Origin: Ailanthus altissimus
Lineage: Eukaryota > Streptophyta > Magnoliopsida > Sapindales > Simaroubaceae
DNA: 64,000 bases
Direction: 5' to 3'
Assembly (NCBI GenBank): GCA_946807835.1
Contig: OX327683.1
Span: 11,103,001 to 11,167,000, forward strand
Made by a program: the position numbers and the translations under genes. The notes beneath the pieces are model-generated. The model was given only the letters and a program-made list of their open reading frames with translations. It ran no database searches and was not told where the DNA came from. This document shows positions 35,763-46,237 of this stretch, one piece after another (position 1 is the first letter of the stretch; each line of letters starts with the position of its first letter).

Positions 35763-36337
35763 TTATTGAAGTAGAAGTAATCAAACAAGTAATAAACCCA
35801 AAATATATAGTGCAATCTAAGCAATTAAGAAATCTAAAAAGAGAATATAGAAGAACAACACACAGAATTTACGTGGTTCGAAAACTTGTCTACGTCCACG
35901 GTAGATCAAGATCACACTCTCTTATTATTGAATCATAAGGCACTCATAAAGAATGCCTTTTGTAAGAAAGAACTCACAAAGAACTTACTCACACTTGAAA
36001 ACTAGGGGGTTTCTTTCACTAAGAATCATAAAGAATGCTATGATTACAAAGATATGTTTACAAGTCAATAAAGTGCCTTTATAAAGGCTTTAGGACTACC
36101 CAAATTAACCATAAACGTGTGGGAGTCATTTTAAAAAAACTGGAACAATTGGGAGACGAAACAAACTACAACAAAACGAAAAACTGTTTCCTGCACTAGG
36201 CACTGCGATGCCTAACTCTGGGCACCGATTTCTCCTTTTTATCATTTTTTTCGTGTTCATTTTAATTTTCTGTGCATTTAATGTACCTACTTGTTCTCTA
36301 AATCATATCACAATAATTTTTAATCAACTTTCTTACA
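35763..36337 (-). repeat. Tork-like element 5' LTR
   Basis: About 575 bp; the outer end TGTAAGAAAG (minus strand) abuts the target duplication at 36338. Inner end near 35763 next to the primer site. It aligns throughout with 31018-31690 except for the shortened GC-rich island at 36193-36230 (CACTAGGCACTGCGATGCC). Confidence 0.88.
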
Positions 36338-36838
36338 CATATTTTAAAAAACAAATTAATGCTATATGTATAAAATTAAGATATATTTATTCTAATTGAT
36401 TTGGAAAACCCATCTATTTTATGACAAAAAAAAAAAATACTAAGACAGAAAGTTTAGATAACTAATTAATCTAACCTATCAATAATTGGCATATATAGGC
36501 TCTAGTTTTGGTTTTTCTTTGGCATATTATTCATGTGGCGTTGTGAACGAGGGACATAAAATATCAAATTAATTATTACAAACTTTGTATCTCAAAGCTA
36601 TATCCAAGTCCCAAAGTCCCACGTTTGTTCACAAATTCAACCAATGCCAAAAATAAAAATGGACGTGAAAAAATTATCATCACATCATAAATAACAAATA
36701 AAATCATAAAAATGGATTAAGAAAAATAATTCAACAACTTCATAAACTGAACTCAAGTATTTCTATTAAACAAACCCATAAATGAAATTACTTTATATGG
36801 CAGAAAAAATCAGCAAAATTTTAAAATCAATATATACT

Positions 36839-36902
36839 TGATTCGTGACCTTAGTAATAGCACACATCTCTCTCCAATCAAAACTCTCAGGCAATCCATT
36901 AT
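36839..36902 (-). pseudogene. Cysteine protease exon: start of the mature enzyme
   Basis: Reads NGLPESFDWREMCAITKVTN then Q and a GTATAT donor site at 36838-36837. This is the conserved N-terminus of mature papain-type enzymes, with KGA changed to MCA. It is the continuation of the exon interrupted by the Ale-like element, whose left LTR starts at 36903. The following intron continues to 36338 and resumes beyond the Tork-like element at 31017. Confidence 0.88.
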
Positions 36903-37294
36903 TGGAATATAAAGCTATAATAGAATTGCAACTGAAGTAACAGAAGCATATACGATGGAATTGCAAATGCTGTAACAAAGCTATGCCTTTAATACTGATA
37001 TAATTAATGTAGCTGATGTGGTTGTTAAAGAGTTACTTACTTATATTAATGACGTGTAATCTAGTTTGTTATTATGCTAACGTGCAATCAAGGTTGTTAT
37101 ACAGGTTTAGAATTAGTTATTTCCTGCCAAAAAGTTGTTACAAGGATCAATTTTTCATTGGTTGTCTAAGCTGATATAAATAAGCTAGTAATCTTAGTCT
37201 TTGCATAAAGTATTTCTTCATTTGCTGAATTTTATCATTTATGTTTCTCTTAAACTTTTTCTCTATTTTCTCACACTTTCTTAAAGATCAAACA
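36903..37294 (+). repeat. Ale-like element 5' LTR
   Basis: 392 bp from TGGAATATAAAGC to GATCAAACA. TATAAATA at 37175-37182 is the likely TATA box. The same length as the 3' LTR, with scattered substitutions. Confidence 0.88.
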
Positions 37295-37551
37295 CGTCAA
37301 CCACAAAACTTGATCGTACAACAAACACTTTATCTGCAACCTTTAGCTTTACTCCACAAAATCCATCCTATACTTTTTCATCAACCATAATACTTGATTG
37401 TACAAACTTTGTAATTTGAAAATCACAAGTCTTGACTGTGATCAAGGCCAACAGATTAAAAGAAATAGTTAATGGCAATCGAATCTGTCTAAATCAATAT
37501 ATCAAGATTGTTAGTATATAATCAGAGTCGAATAAAGAAGACTCAGTAATC

Positions 37552-38450
37552 ATGAATCATGATTATGAAGCATGGATGAGGAAGGATAAGATATTGTTGA
37601 GTTGGTTATTTTTAACTATCTACGACAGCATTCTTGGCTTGGTGATCGATTATAAGTCATCTTATGAGCTATGGACTGCAATAAATAGACAGTTTAGTTC
37701 TACATCTAAAGTTAAAATTGCTCAGCTTAAGATGCAGCTAGCACTATTAAAGAAGATCAAATGTCCATATTTGATTATTTTTTGAAACTTAAGCAAATTG
37801 TTGATGAGTTAGCTATAACAGGTTATAAAATTGATGAAGATAACTTTGTTACACACCTAATTACTGGAATTGGTGTAGGATTTGACTATGGTGCTGATGT
37901 AACTATAATTGGCAGTAGAATAAGCTCCATTTCACTAAATGAAGCTTACTCTATGCTATTTACTCAAGAAAGTAGGTTGTCGATGAACACATCTGGAAAA
38001 ATAAATGTTCAAAATGTTTTTATGCCAACTATGCACAGAAAGGTGCAAAGAGGTGGATTTAATTCTAGAGGCAGAAGAAATATAGTAAACAACAATGGAA
38101 GTTATAGTGGTTACAGTAACATTGGTTTTAATCCAAACTTTGGAAATAATAGAGGAATCCTAGTAGCAATAAAGGAAGAGGTTATAATCAGTAAGATGAC
38201 AGAGGTAATTTTGTAAAAGGTGTTATGAAACTTATCTGCTAGATTTGTAAAGGGCAGGGACATTCAACAACTAAGTGTTATTATAGGTTTAATGGTGATT
38301 ACATGCCAAGAGAGCAAAATTTCAATAGAGGAGGGTATAATCATCAAGCTCTTAGAAATCAAAGACCTGAAAATCATAGAGCACTAGCTAATAGATCAAC
38401 TTACTATGCTATAACTAGAATGCAAGAAGGGCAAGTTGATCAAGGTCGGT
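37552..38450 (+). pseudogene. Ale-like gag and zinc knuckle
   Basis: Gag pieces at 37552-37785 and 37761-38216 overlap in different frames, showing a frameshift near 37770 (after QLALLKKIK). The second piece includes FDYFLKLKQIVDELAITGY and later a Gly/Asn-rich tail. The zinc knuckle follows at 38237-38278 and reads C, TAG stop, I, C, KGQG, H, STTK, C, so the CX2CX4HX4C spacing is kept but a stop occupies the second position. Confidence 0.85.
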
Positions 38451-39790
38451 ACCTTAATTTAGGAGCAACTTACCACTTGACTTTTGATGAGTGCCATCTT
38501 GATAACAAATGCAACTATTCAGGTATAGACTAATTAATAATTGGTAATAGTCAAGGTCTTTATATATCTTATATAGGTAATTCATTTTTGCAAACACAAT
38601 CTGAACCTTTAATTTTATATAATATATTGTGTATACCTTTAATTACAAAGAAACTACTCCAAATGTCCAAATTTGTTCAAGATAATTTAATTTTTATAGA
38701 ATTTTATTTTGATTATTGCTATATAAAGAACAAGAAGGGGATACTGCTATTGGAAGGAATGCTTATGAAGGGACTATATAAGCTGCTGCCATGGTCTCAC
38801 TCAAACACTCAAAATGCATCTCTCTCTAAAAAAAAGTGTCAAACCTTTGTCTTTGTTTTCTCAACTTATAAAATCAGCACCTTTTTGTAATATAAATAAG
38901 AGCCAACTTGATGCCATTGGCTTAAATTGTTTGCTTTTGTATCACAAAGGCTAAAATTTGTAAATTTTAATCAGCCGAGATTATGACATTTAAGACTTGG
39001 CAATCCAAGTCCTTTTATTCTAAAGACTGTAATGAAAAGTTGTAATGTTATTATTGGTTGTAATATAACCACAAATTGAATGTTTTGTGATGCATGTTAA
39101 TATGAAAAACCTTCATTTTTCCTTTACAACATAAAAAAACCAAACAACCTTTAGAATTAGTCTACACAAACATTTGAGGACCTTCTTCTCGTGAAACTAT
39201 AGATGGATATAAATATTGTATCAATTTTATTGATGACTACACCAAATATAGTTGGATTTTCCCACTTAAACTCAAATCAGAAGCTCTTAAAACATTCATT
39301 TTATTTCAAAAATAAGTAGAGAAATAGTTTAAAACCAATATCTTAGCCTTTCAATCAAATTGAAGAGGAAAGTTTAGACAATTTCTTGACTATTTGAAAT
39401 AAAATGGCATTTAATTTCGATTGATTTACCCTATCACACACCATCAAAATAGAGTGATAGAGAGAAAACATAGACACATTATTAAGACTGACCTTATCCT
39501 TCTTGCTCAAGCCAAAATGACTCTCTACTTTTTATGGGAAGCTTTTCACACTATAACTTACCTTATAAGCAAGTTGTCGACACCCACATTGCACTACATC
39601 AGAAACTATACAAACAAACACCAGACTTTCAATTTTTAAAGCCTTTTGGATGTGCATGCTTTCCTTTGTTAAGGCCCTATAACAAACACAAGTTTAGCTT
39701 TCATACAGAAAGATGCATTTTTATAAGTTATAGTCCTACCTATAAGACATCTAAGTGGGAAAATATATATTGCTAGGGCATATCAGTTTT
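38451..39790 (+). pseudogene. Ale-like protease and integrase
   Basis: The protease active site reads YLNLGATYHLT near 38450, with the catalytic Asp replaced by Asn and Ser by Leu. After it comes the pre-integrase segment (ILCIPLITKKLLQMSKFVQD), remnants of the HHCC domain around 38960-39130, and the integrase core and C-terminal part (NFIDDYTKYSWIFPLK near 39220, PFGCACFPLLRPYNKHKF near 39640). Stops and shifts are frequent. Confidence 0.82.
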
Positions 39791-40199
39791 AATGAAAATT
39801 CCTTTCCTTATGATGAATTATTTCTTTCATTTCAAACTTTTTTTAATAAACCTTCACACACTAGTTCCAATTCTCATTTACAACATGTGTCTATTACTTA
39901 TTCCAACCCTCTATTATAGTGGCAGAATAAGTTTTAGATCAGAATCACATTCTTCAGCAACAAGTCATTCTTCTTCAGGTCAGTTATTGGCACATCAATT
40001 TTTACCCTCAGCCAATATAATTCTTGTTAATTCCTCACAAAACTCCAAATCTATTAGATCTCAAACATAAGTACCTATACAAATTGAACCTATATCTACC
40101 CATCAAATCATTACAAAATAAAAAAAAATGGAATATTCAAACTAAAGGCTTATTTGAGTTAAAATTCTAATCCTCATTCTAAACCAAAAATAGTTACTA

Positions 40200-41631
40200 A
40201 TGCCCTTAATAGTCCTAAATGGAAGCAAGCAATAGTTGAAGAACATCAAGCCCTAATGAAAAACCATATCTGGTCATTGGTACCTAATGTAGAAGCTGCA
40301 AAAGTGGTGAGTAATAAGTGGATCTTTATAACCAAGGCTAGATTGGCAGCTAATAGATTTTTACAAACCCTTGGCATAGATTTTTCTAAGACATTCAGCC
40401 CACTAATCAAGGCATTTACTATAAAAGTTGTTTTAAGCTTAGTTGTCATGAACAAATGGCCTATAAGGCAAATAGACATCAACAATGCCTTTTTGAATAG
40501 TGATTTAATAGAAGTAGTTTATATATTAGAGCCTGAGGGATTTGTTGATCCTGCAAACCCAAGATATGTATGAATATTGAGGAAGGCTCTATATGCATTC
40601 CTCTAATGAGATTTTTATAACTCCAAATCAGATTCTTCTTTGTTTATCAAGCACTACCATAGACATTTGATCTTAGTCTTAATCTATGTGGATGTTATTA
40701 TTATCACAGGGCATATTTCTGATAAATTAGAAAGGTTTATTACTTATCTTGGTGCTATATTTACCTTGAAAGACCTTGGGGACTTTAGTTACTTTTTAGG
40801 CATTGAAGTAACTATAACCTCCTCTAGTTTGCACATTTCTTAGACAAAATATGTATCAGATTTGCTTAAAAAGTCTAATATGGAACATTGCAAAGGCTGC
40901 CTTACTCCAATAAGCACTAGACAGAAATTGCTCAAGGATGATTACAAGTTATTTGAAATTCCATCTCTGTATAGAAGTCTTGTAGGGGTTCTTCAGTATG
41001 TACTCTTTACAAGATCTGAGAAGTCCTTTACAGTGCACAAGCTGAGTCAATTCATGGTTGCACTAATAATAAGACACTAGCTGGCTTGCAAAAGAATTCA
41101 GAGATATTTGTAGCATACATTTCATTATGGCCTTAAGCTATTTTCAGAAGGTTCACACCTTAACAGCATATTCAGATGTTGATTGGGGATGTGATTCCAA
41201 TGATCGCAAATTAATTGATGGCTACTTATCTTCATAAGAAAGAATTTAATGTCTTAGTCATCCAAGAAACAAATAGTAGTGGCCAAATCCAAACAGAGGT
41301 TGAATATAGAGCCTTTATAACTACACGTTCTAAGCTAATTTGGATTAAATCTTTGCTCTAGGAGCTCAATTGTCCAGTTCAGAAACCTCCTATTCTTTGG
41401 TGTGATAAGCAAAGTGCACAAGCTCTTGCTATAACCCTGTATTCCATGCTTTACCAAACACATTAAAATAGATGTACACTTCATCAGGGAAAAAATTATA
41501 GCGTAACAGTTAGATGTTCGATTTGTCCCAAGTGCAGACCAAATTACTGATATTCTTACAAAGCCACTGGCTTGTGATGGATTTGCTCTCCTTCGATCTA
41601 AGTTGATGGTCACTCCTAGACCATCAGCTTT
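40200..41631 (+). pseudogene. Ale-like RT and RNase H
   Basis: RT starts with NHIWSLVP near 40262; a deletion joins NKWIFITKARLAANRF, shortening the fingers region. QIDINNAFL keeps the first catalytic Asp. The YVDD box reads YVDV at 40685-40696, so the last catalytic Asp is lost. RNase H follows with LYRSLVGVLQYVLFTRSE near 40970 and ends with HIKIDVHFIREKIIA, a stop, and VRFVPSADQITDILTKPL just before the polypurine tract. Confidence 0.86.
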
Positions 41632-41640
41632 AAAAGGGGG
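41632..41640 (+). other. Ale-like polypurine tract
   Basis: AAAAGGGGG immediately before TGAGGGCTAC, the start of the 3' LTR at 41641. Confidence 0.88.
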
Positions 41641-42032
41641 TGAGGGCTACAATGAAACTTGAACTGGAGTAACAGAAGCATACACGATGGAATTACAAAT
41701 GTTGTAACAAATCTATGCCTTCAATATTGATATAATTAATGAAGCTAATGTGGTTGTTAAAGAGTTGCTTACTTATATTAATGACGTGTAATCTAGTTTG
41801 TTATTATGCTGACGTGTAATCAAGGTTGTTATACAGGTTTAGAATTAGTTATTTCCCTCCAAAAAGTTATTACAAGGATCAACTTTTCATTGGTTGTCTA
41901 AGCTGATATAAATAAGCTAGTTATCTCATTCTTTACATAAGGTGAAATCGTTTCTTCATTTGCTGAATTTTGTCATTTACGTTTCTCTTAAACTTTCTCT
42001 CTATTTTCTCACATTTTCTTAAAGATCAAACA
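41641..42032 (+). repeat. Ale-like element 3' LTR
   Basis: 392 bp ending GATCAAACA, directly followed by protease pseudogene sequence on the opposite strand (TGATTTATTCAG onward). Confidence 0.88.
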
Positions 42033-42330
42033 TGATTTATTCAGAAATTGTTATATCCATCAACCTCCTCGTGACTCATCTTCATCATCTCCACCATTCA
42101 TCTCCAGTGGCCCACCTTTCAACCCCATGTACATCATTTCGAACTCCTTATCGGGCAAATCAGAGAAAGGAGTGACCCCATGAACCACCGTCGGATCAAG
42201 TAACTGATGCTCAGCTGCCTTGATCATGTTCTTAGCAAAAATCCCCAAGCGGTGTATGTACTCCTCTTTAGTAGCGTAGCTTTTCTTGTACTTCTACATG
42301 AAAATCTTGAAGTGATTCTCTGTGGGTGAC
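42033..42330 (-). pseudogene. Cysteine protease exon: inhibitory prodomain
   Basis: Encodes the I29-type inhibitor prodomain. Visible in order are ENHFKIFM, an in-frame TAG, KYKKSYATKEEYIHRLGIF, AKNMIKAAEHQLLDPTVVHG and VTPFSDLPDKEF, which correspond to the ERFNIN-like helix and the GxxxFSD segment of RD19-type proteases. Upstream, shifted by one base, lies HQVTNNPSNDLSGHP, the usual N-terminal lead-in. The exon is cut at 42032 by the Ale-like element. Frame after the prodomain reaches a stop near 42058, so the linker is also damaged. Confidence 0.88.
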
Positions 42331-42549
42331 CTGAAAGATCATTACTAGGATTGTTTGTGACTTGGTGTATGATAGGTTTTTATGGATTATCATAATGTAG
42401 ACCTGAAAAGTGTGTGACTGCGTAGGTTAGAAGTGTACAACAACGACGCATGTTACAACTGGGCCTTGTTTTACCATCATCATCATCTTCTTCTTCTTCA
42501 GTGTTCAGCTTATTGCTCTTATTCTCTGAAACTCTCATCGTATATACGA

Positions 42550-42895
42550 AGAGATCGTTGAAGCTAGTCTCTGGGCATTCTAATTACTCTTTAGTCCTTG
42601 AAAAATGACACTCGAATGAAATACATTAGAAGACAACCTCATAATTTTCTTGAAATAACTGGACACTTAATTTGTGATATTTAATATCGAATTATATAAG
42701 TTTACCACACAATCAAAAAATTTGTTAAAGCTATTCTCTAATTATTTTAATTACTCTTCTGTCTTTGCAAAATGAGACTTGAAATGAAATACATTAGAAG
42801 ATAACCTCATAATTTTCTTAAAATAATTGGACACTCGATTTATGATATTTAATATTATGTTAAATTATATTAATTTACCACTAAATTTAAGTTAC
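42550..42895. repeat. Tandem duplication of about 168 bp
   Basis: 42551-42718 and 42719-42890 are diverged tandem copies. Both contain GAAATACATTAGAAGA, AACCTCATAATTTTCTT and GATATTTAATAT. They lie upstream of the cysteine protease pseudogene on its strand. The interval 42331-42550 between may hold the gene's lost N-terminal exon but none is convincing. Confidence 0.75.
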
Positions 42896-43690
42896 TAGAA
42901 GAAGACCCAATATTAGTAGTTTTTATAGATTCAATTTTAAAGTCTCACACAGAGTGAATCTCTATATACTGAAATAGAGATAAAATAATAATTAAATATA
43001 AATTTTAACAATCTTTTTTACATGAAATGTAGATTCAATTTTTATGTTCGAGACATGATAGTAAATTATATTAATTTATTACTTAACTTAAAAATTTAAA
43101 CTGTTAGAAAAGGTCCAATATTAATATTAACAACAAGTCTTAACAGTCCTCTCGCTTGAAACGTGGATCAAATTTTAAGGTTAATTTACTATTTAACCTA
43201 AAAACTTAAGTTGTTGGGAGAAAATTTAATATTACTATTAAAAATAAATTTTAATAATCACTCCACGTAAAATGTGGATAAGATTTTAATGTTTGATATA
43301 GAACAAATTTTTAGAGACCGAAACAGAGATAAATTATGAAATTAAAGGTAAGTCTTAACAGTTTTCTCTCATATGAAATATGAATTCGATTTTTAAATTT
43401 GAGATAAATAAACTCTAAAAATTAAAATAAAGATAAAAATATAAATTCATTTTAAGGCGTGACATAGAATAGATTCTTAGAGATCAAAATAAAAATAAAT
43501 AAAAACGAAGACATAAAAATTTAAACTTAAAATTTTAATTTTAATATTATATTAATTTATTATTTAACTTAAAAATTTAAATTATTAAAAAAAAATTTAA
43601 TATTAATATTAAAAATAAATCATAATAAATTAAATTTAAATTGCTTGTGCTCTGTGTTCCTTTTAAATATAAATGTCGACTTTTTAATTA
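42896..43690. repeat. Degenerate AT-rich repeats
   Basis: Repeated variants of TTAACTTAAAAATTTAAA..GTTAGAAAA...CAATATTAATATTAA and of CTTGAAACGTGGAT or ATGAAATGTAGATTC occur at least four times with uneven spacing. This is a kind of low-copy degenerate repeat common in plant intergenic DNA. No gene is seen. Confidence 0.5.
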
Positions 43691-44178
43691 TTGTTTTATT
43701 TTAAAAAACATTTGCGTTTTTATTGTGACGGTTGGCGGAAGGTAAAAATGAAAAGGGTAATAATGGTAACAAAGAGAGGGTGGGCTGACTGCCAGTCAGC
43801 TACATGCAGAGGCTTTTGCTCGACAAACAACATGAGGCAGCCATGCAATAGCTTTGCCTCATCAACTTATTTTACGTGGATGCTACATTTTGGTGCTTCG
43901 TGTTGCTTTGAATGCTATCAGTTGGACCAAAATGCTCGTAAAGGCACCTCATTCTTCGTATTAACATTGAGTCCGAACCGAGTGATATTCCAAGTCATAT
44001 CAAATAAAAGTCTATCAGGAGGGTCTTTAATGCTCCCAGAATATTGTGTCATAAAAAATAAATTAACCGCCTCAATCTTCTGTCCTCGTAGGCCTACACT
44101 CATTAATGCTTCAACAGCTTTATTACTCTTAATATTAAAAAATCTTTTAGTTATTTTATTTTTTATATAAAAATTCAT
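43691..44178. other. Coding-like patch, unassigned
   Basis: An island of balanced composition between AT-rich flanks. A plus-strand frame of 159 codons (43691-44170) overlaps a minus-strand frame of 86 codons (43918-44178) containing VEALMSVGLRGQKIEAVNLF and SGSIKDPPDRLLFDMTWNI. Codon and residue texture make the minus-strand frame look more protein-like, for example as a decayed exon, but I do not recognise a family. No splice sites or partner exons were found. Confidence 0.25.
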
Positions 44179-45480
44179 GATTGATAATGAATTTTTTAAT
44201 AAATTTAAATATTCATTTTTTATCGATATTTTTAAATTTTATTTAAATTAATATAATCAGGATATAATAAATATATTTAATTAGTAAAAAATATTTTAAT
44301 TTTTTTATGTTAATTAAATTTATTATTTAATTTTGTATTATACAATAAGTTAATTTTAAGATATATATAGTATATATTATTAATTAGTGTATTAAAATAT
44401 ACAAATGATTTTTTTTTATCATCATAATTGAATTAAAAATAATAGAATAAATATATTTATTCAAATAATTTATTAAAATCAAATTGCATTTGAGTTCCTG
44501 TATTAATAAACAATCTTTTATCATTAAAATTCTAGAATCATCAAAATAAAGATAAATAATTTTTATTGCTTTGGCTGTAAAAGTTGTGTCATTTCTTAGT
44601 CTAAGACTAATTTATCCATCATTGAGTGATTTAATTTCTTAGAACGCTAGCAATGAATTACAAATTAATAAGTTGTTCTAAAATTTATTATTCAAAAATA
44701 TATAGAATCACCTACCAAATATGTTTTAGCTCTCGAAATCTTAGCTATTAGACAATTTCTCTTCTGATGCCTTATAATGTCACATTGGAAATACTTTCAT
44801 TTAGGCGTTATTTTTTTATTTTGAATTTGCACATATCTTGAATTAGATGCTTTCTTTAACTTATTCTTTTTCTTCCTACTACTCATTTAGGATTGAAACT
44901 AGAAGAAGAAGATGAACCTTTAGTCAAGAAACATATATTTCATCTTAGGATACATTTTCATTAAATTTTGGAGCGCATTTATCAATTAAGACTTATCTAT
45001 TCTTTTTAGCCATGAGTACAATATCTAAGTTTCTTTTTCAATTCATATAATTATTCATGGTTAACTTATTTTGATTAAAGAAGAATACTAGTGGGCAGAA
45101 TGAAGACAGAATTCAAAAAATAAATTTATACATGAACATATATTCTTTGATAGCATGTGAAAGTATGAATGCATGAAATTCATGTATATAGAATTTTTTA
45201 ACTATATTATGTATCGGTAATCTAATTTTTATCTAAAATACACCTTCATAGAGGTCGTATTTATCATAAATCAGACTAGTATCTACTAATTTATTATTAT
45301 TATTATTTTATATCTCATATCAAATAATAATAAAGTAACGATTCTATAGCCTTTAGATTTACTTAATAAGAACTCCATAAGGAGGACATCAATCAACCTA
45401 AGTTGAGTGAACAATATTATTTCAATATTGTATATTTTCTAATTAAAAAAAGGTTACCATAGGTAGTCAATTTGACATGA
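44179..45480. other. AT-rich interval, nothing recognised
   Basis: No coding similarity. Contains an ATT microsatellite near 45293-45312. The segment just before 45480 may belong to the gypsy fragment that follows. Confidence 0.3.
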
Positions 45481-45699
45481 GTCTTATATTAGATCTTATT
45501 TGATGAAAATCAAAGTGGCAACAATAGAAGCAATCATAATCCGTTGCACGTTAGGGATGGTCCAATCACGAGGGCTAAAGCTAAGAGGGTGCGTCAAGCT
45601 TTGCAGGGGCTTATTGAAGCTAGTTGGGCAAAGACACAAGGGGTTATATTTGCACAAGAAGTACAAGGCCTTGTAAATTTAATTCAAGCCCAGCATTGA
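45481..45699 (+). pseudogene. Gypsy pol C-terminal end
   Basis: A short open stretch encoding GPITRAKAKRVRQALQGL and then IEASWAKTQ, ending at TGA 45697-45699. The GPITRA(R/K)AK motif marks the extreme C-terminus of a group of plant gypsy polyproteins; the minus-strand relic at 56130-56486 ends in a comparable GPITRARTKRFKE. Upstream coding is absent, so only the 3' end of an element is here. Confidence 0.72.
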
Positions 45700-45709
45700 A
45701 GAATATATT

Positions 45710-46237
45710 TGTACTAAATATTAGTGGGCTAATATTAGTAATAAAGCCTAATTATGTTATTTAAGATATATTTGGGCGTGCCTATGCTATTTAAGGTTAG
45801 GGAAAAACCTTATTAAAGTTGTTTAATTTATTTTATTTGAAATTGTCAAAACTGCACAAATAAGGATTATGGTTGAACCTTCCTTATTAAGTCTAATCCT
45901 TATTTGGCAGGGAATAAGTATATTTCCTTCTGATTTTAGGGTTTCTAAGGGCTATAAATACCTTGTTAAAGTCTTAAAAACAACAGACTTTGTTATTTAA
46001 AATTTAAGAGAGATTAAAAACTATCCAACTTTGTTCTTTTGAGAACTTGTGATTCTTTTTATCCAATTCATCTGGTGGTGCATAAATTTTACTTATCACT
46101 CATCATATAACCTTGGTTCTTGTCTCTTAATTAGACAACGGGTCTTGGTTCTCTTTCTTGAATCTGATTTAGCGTTTCTGGGTTTGTTAACAACGTATTG
46201 GTGTTGGGTTTCACCTTTTTAGGTATGATTCGCATCA
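45710..46237 (+). repeat. Gypsy 3' LTR
   Basis: Follows the pol end. Possible limits are TGTACTAAAT at 45710 and TTCGCATCA at 46237. TATAAATA at 45953-45960 with a plausible downstream leader. No second copy exists in the window, so the boundaries rest on TG/CA ends only. Confidence 0.5.

Larger units (their letters stand above)
31018..36337 (-). mobile_element. Tork/Tnt1-like copia element in an intron of the protease gene
   Basis: 5320-bp element flanked by a perfect target duplication CATAT (31013-31017 and 36338-36342). LTRs are 31018-31690 and about 35763-36337. The minus strand carries gag, knuckle, protease, integrase, RT and RNase H in copia order. A primer site (TGGTATTAGAG on the minus strand) lies at 35750-35760. 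The RT block with GFSQRDGVYFNEIFSPVVKH, the KQMDVKT motif and the STTKAKY RNase H signature resemble the Tnt1/Tork clade. Gag and protease motifs are mutated and the frame is broken many times. It shares orientation with the host gene. Confidence 0.92.
36903..42032 (+). mobile_element. Ale/Retrofit-like copia element in an exon of the protease gene
   Basis: 5130-bp element with two 392-bp LTRs (36903-37294, 41641-42032), a perfect polypurine tract, and gag, protease, integrase, RT and RNase H in order on the plus strand. It splits the prodomain exon of the cysteine protease gene and lies antisense to it. The gag type (WMRKDKILLSWLF, then DYKSSYELWTAINRQF) and the RNase H tail with FVPSADQITDILTKPL are typical of the Ale/Retrofit group. 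No clear tRNA-Met primer site follows the 5' LTR, and the flanks (ATTAT left, TGATT right) do not give an exact target duplication. Confidence 0.9.
23590..42400 (-). pseudogene. Papain-type cysteine protease gene split by three LTR elements
   Basis: Pieces of one RD19/cathepsin F-type vacuolar cysteine protease gene occur in correct order and orientation on the minus strand: prodomain (42033-42330), start of mature enzyme (36839-36902), catalytic Cys exon (30588-30707), middle exon (30233-30472), catalytic His exon (29825-29941), and Asn-containing C-terminus (23590-23749). Three retrotransposons separate them: 36903-42032 and 23750-29824 interrupt exons, 31018-36337 sits in an intron. Removing them leaves a locus of roughly 2.3 kb, a normal size for this family. 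Stops, frameshifts and loss of residues in most exons show that it is a pseudogene. The pieces together cover nearly the whole enzyme except the signal peptide. Confidence 0.88.

Noticed and set aside
36903..42032. Exact 5-bp target duplication for the Ale-like element
   Set aside because: Flanks read ATTAT and TGATT. A similar TTATT lies four bases further right, but this is not exact, so none is claimed.
43691..44170. 159-codon plus-strand frame as a real gene
   Set aside because: Unusual composition with a very hydrophobic end and no recognised domain; kept only as an unassigned patch.
45293..45312. ATT microsatellite
   Set aside because: Simple sequence of a kind expected in AT-rich plant DNA.
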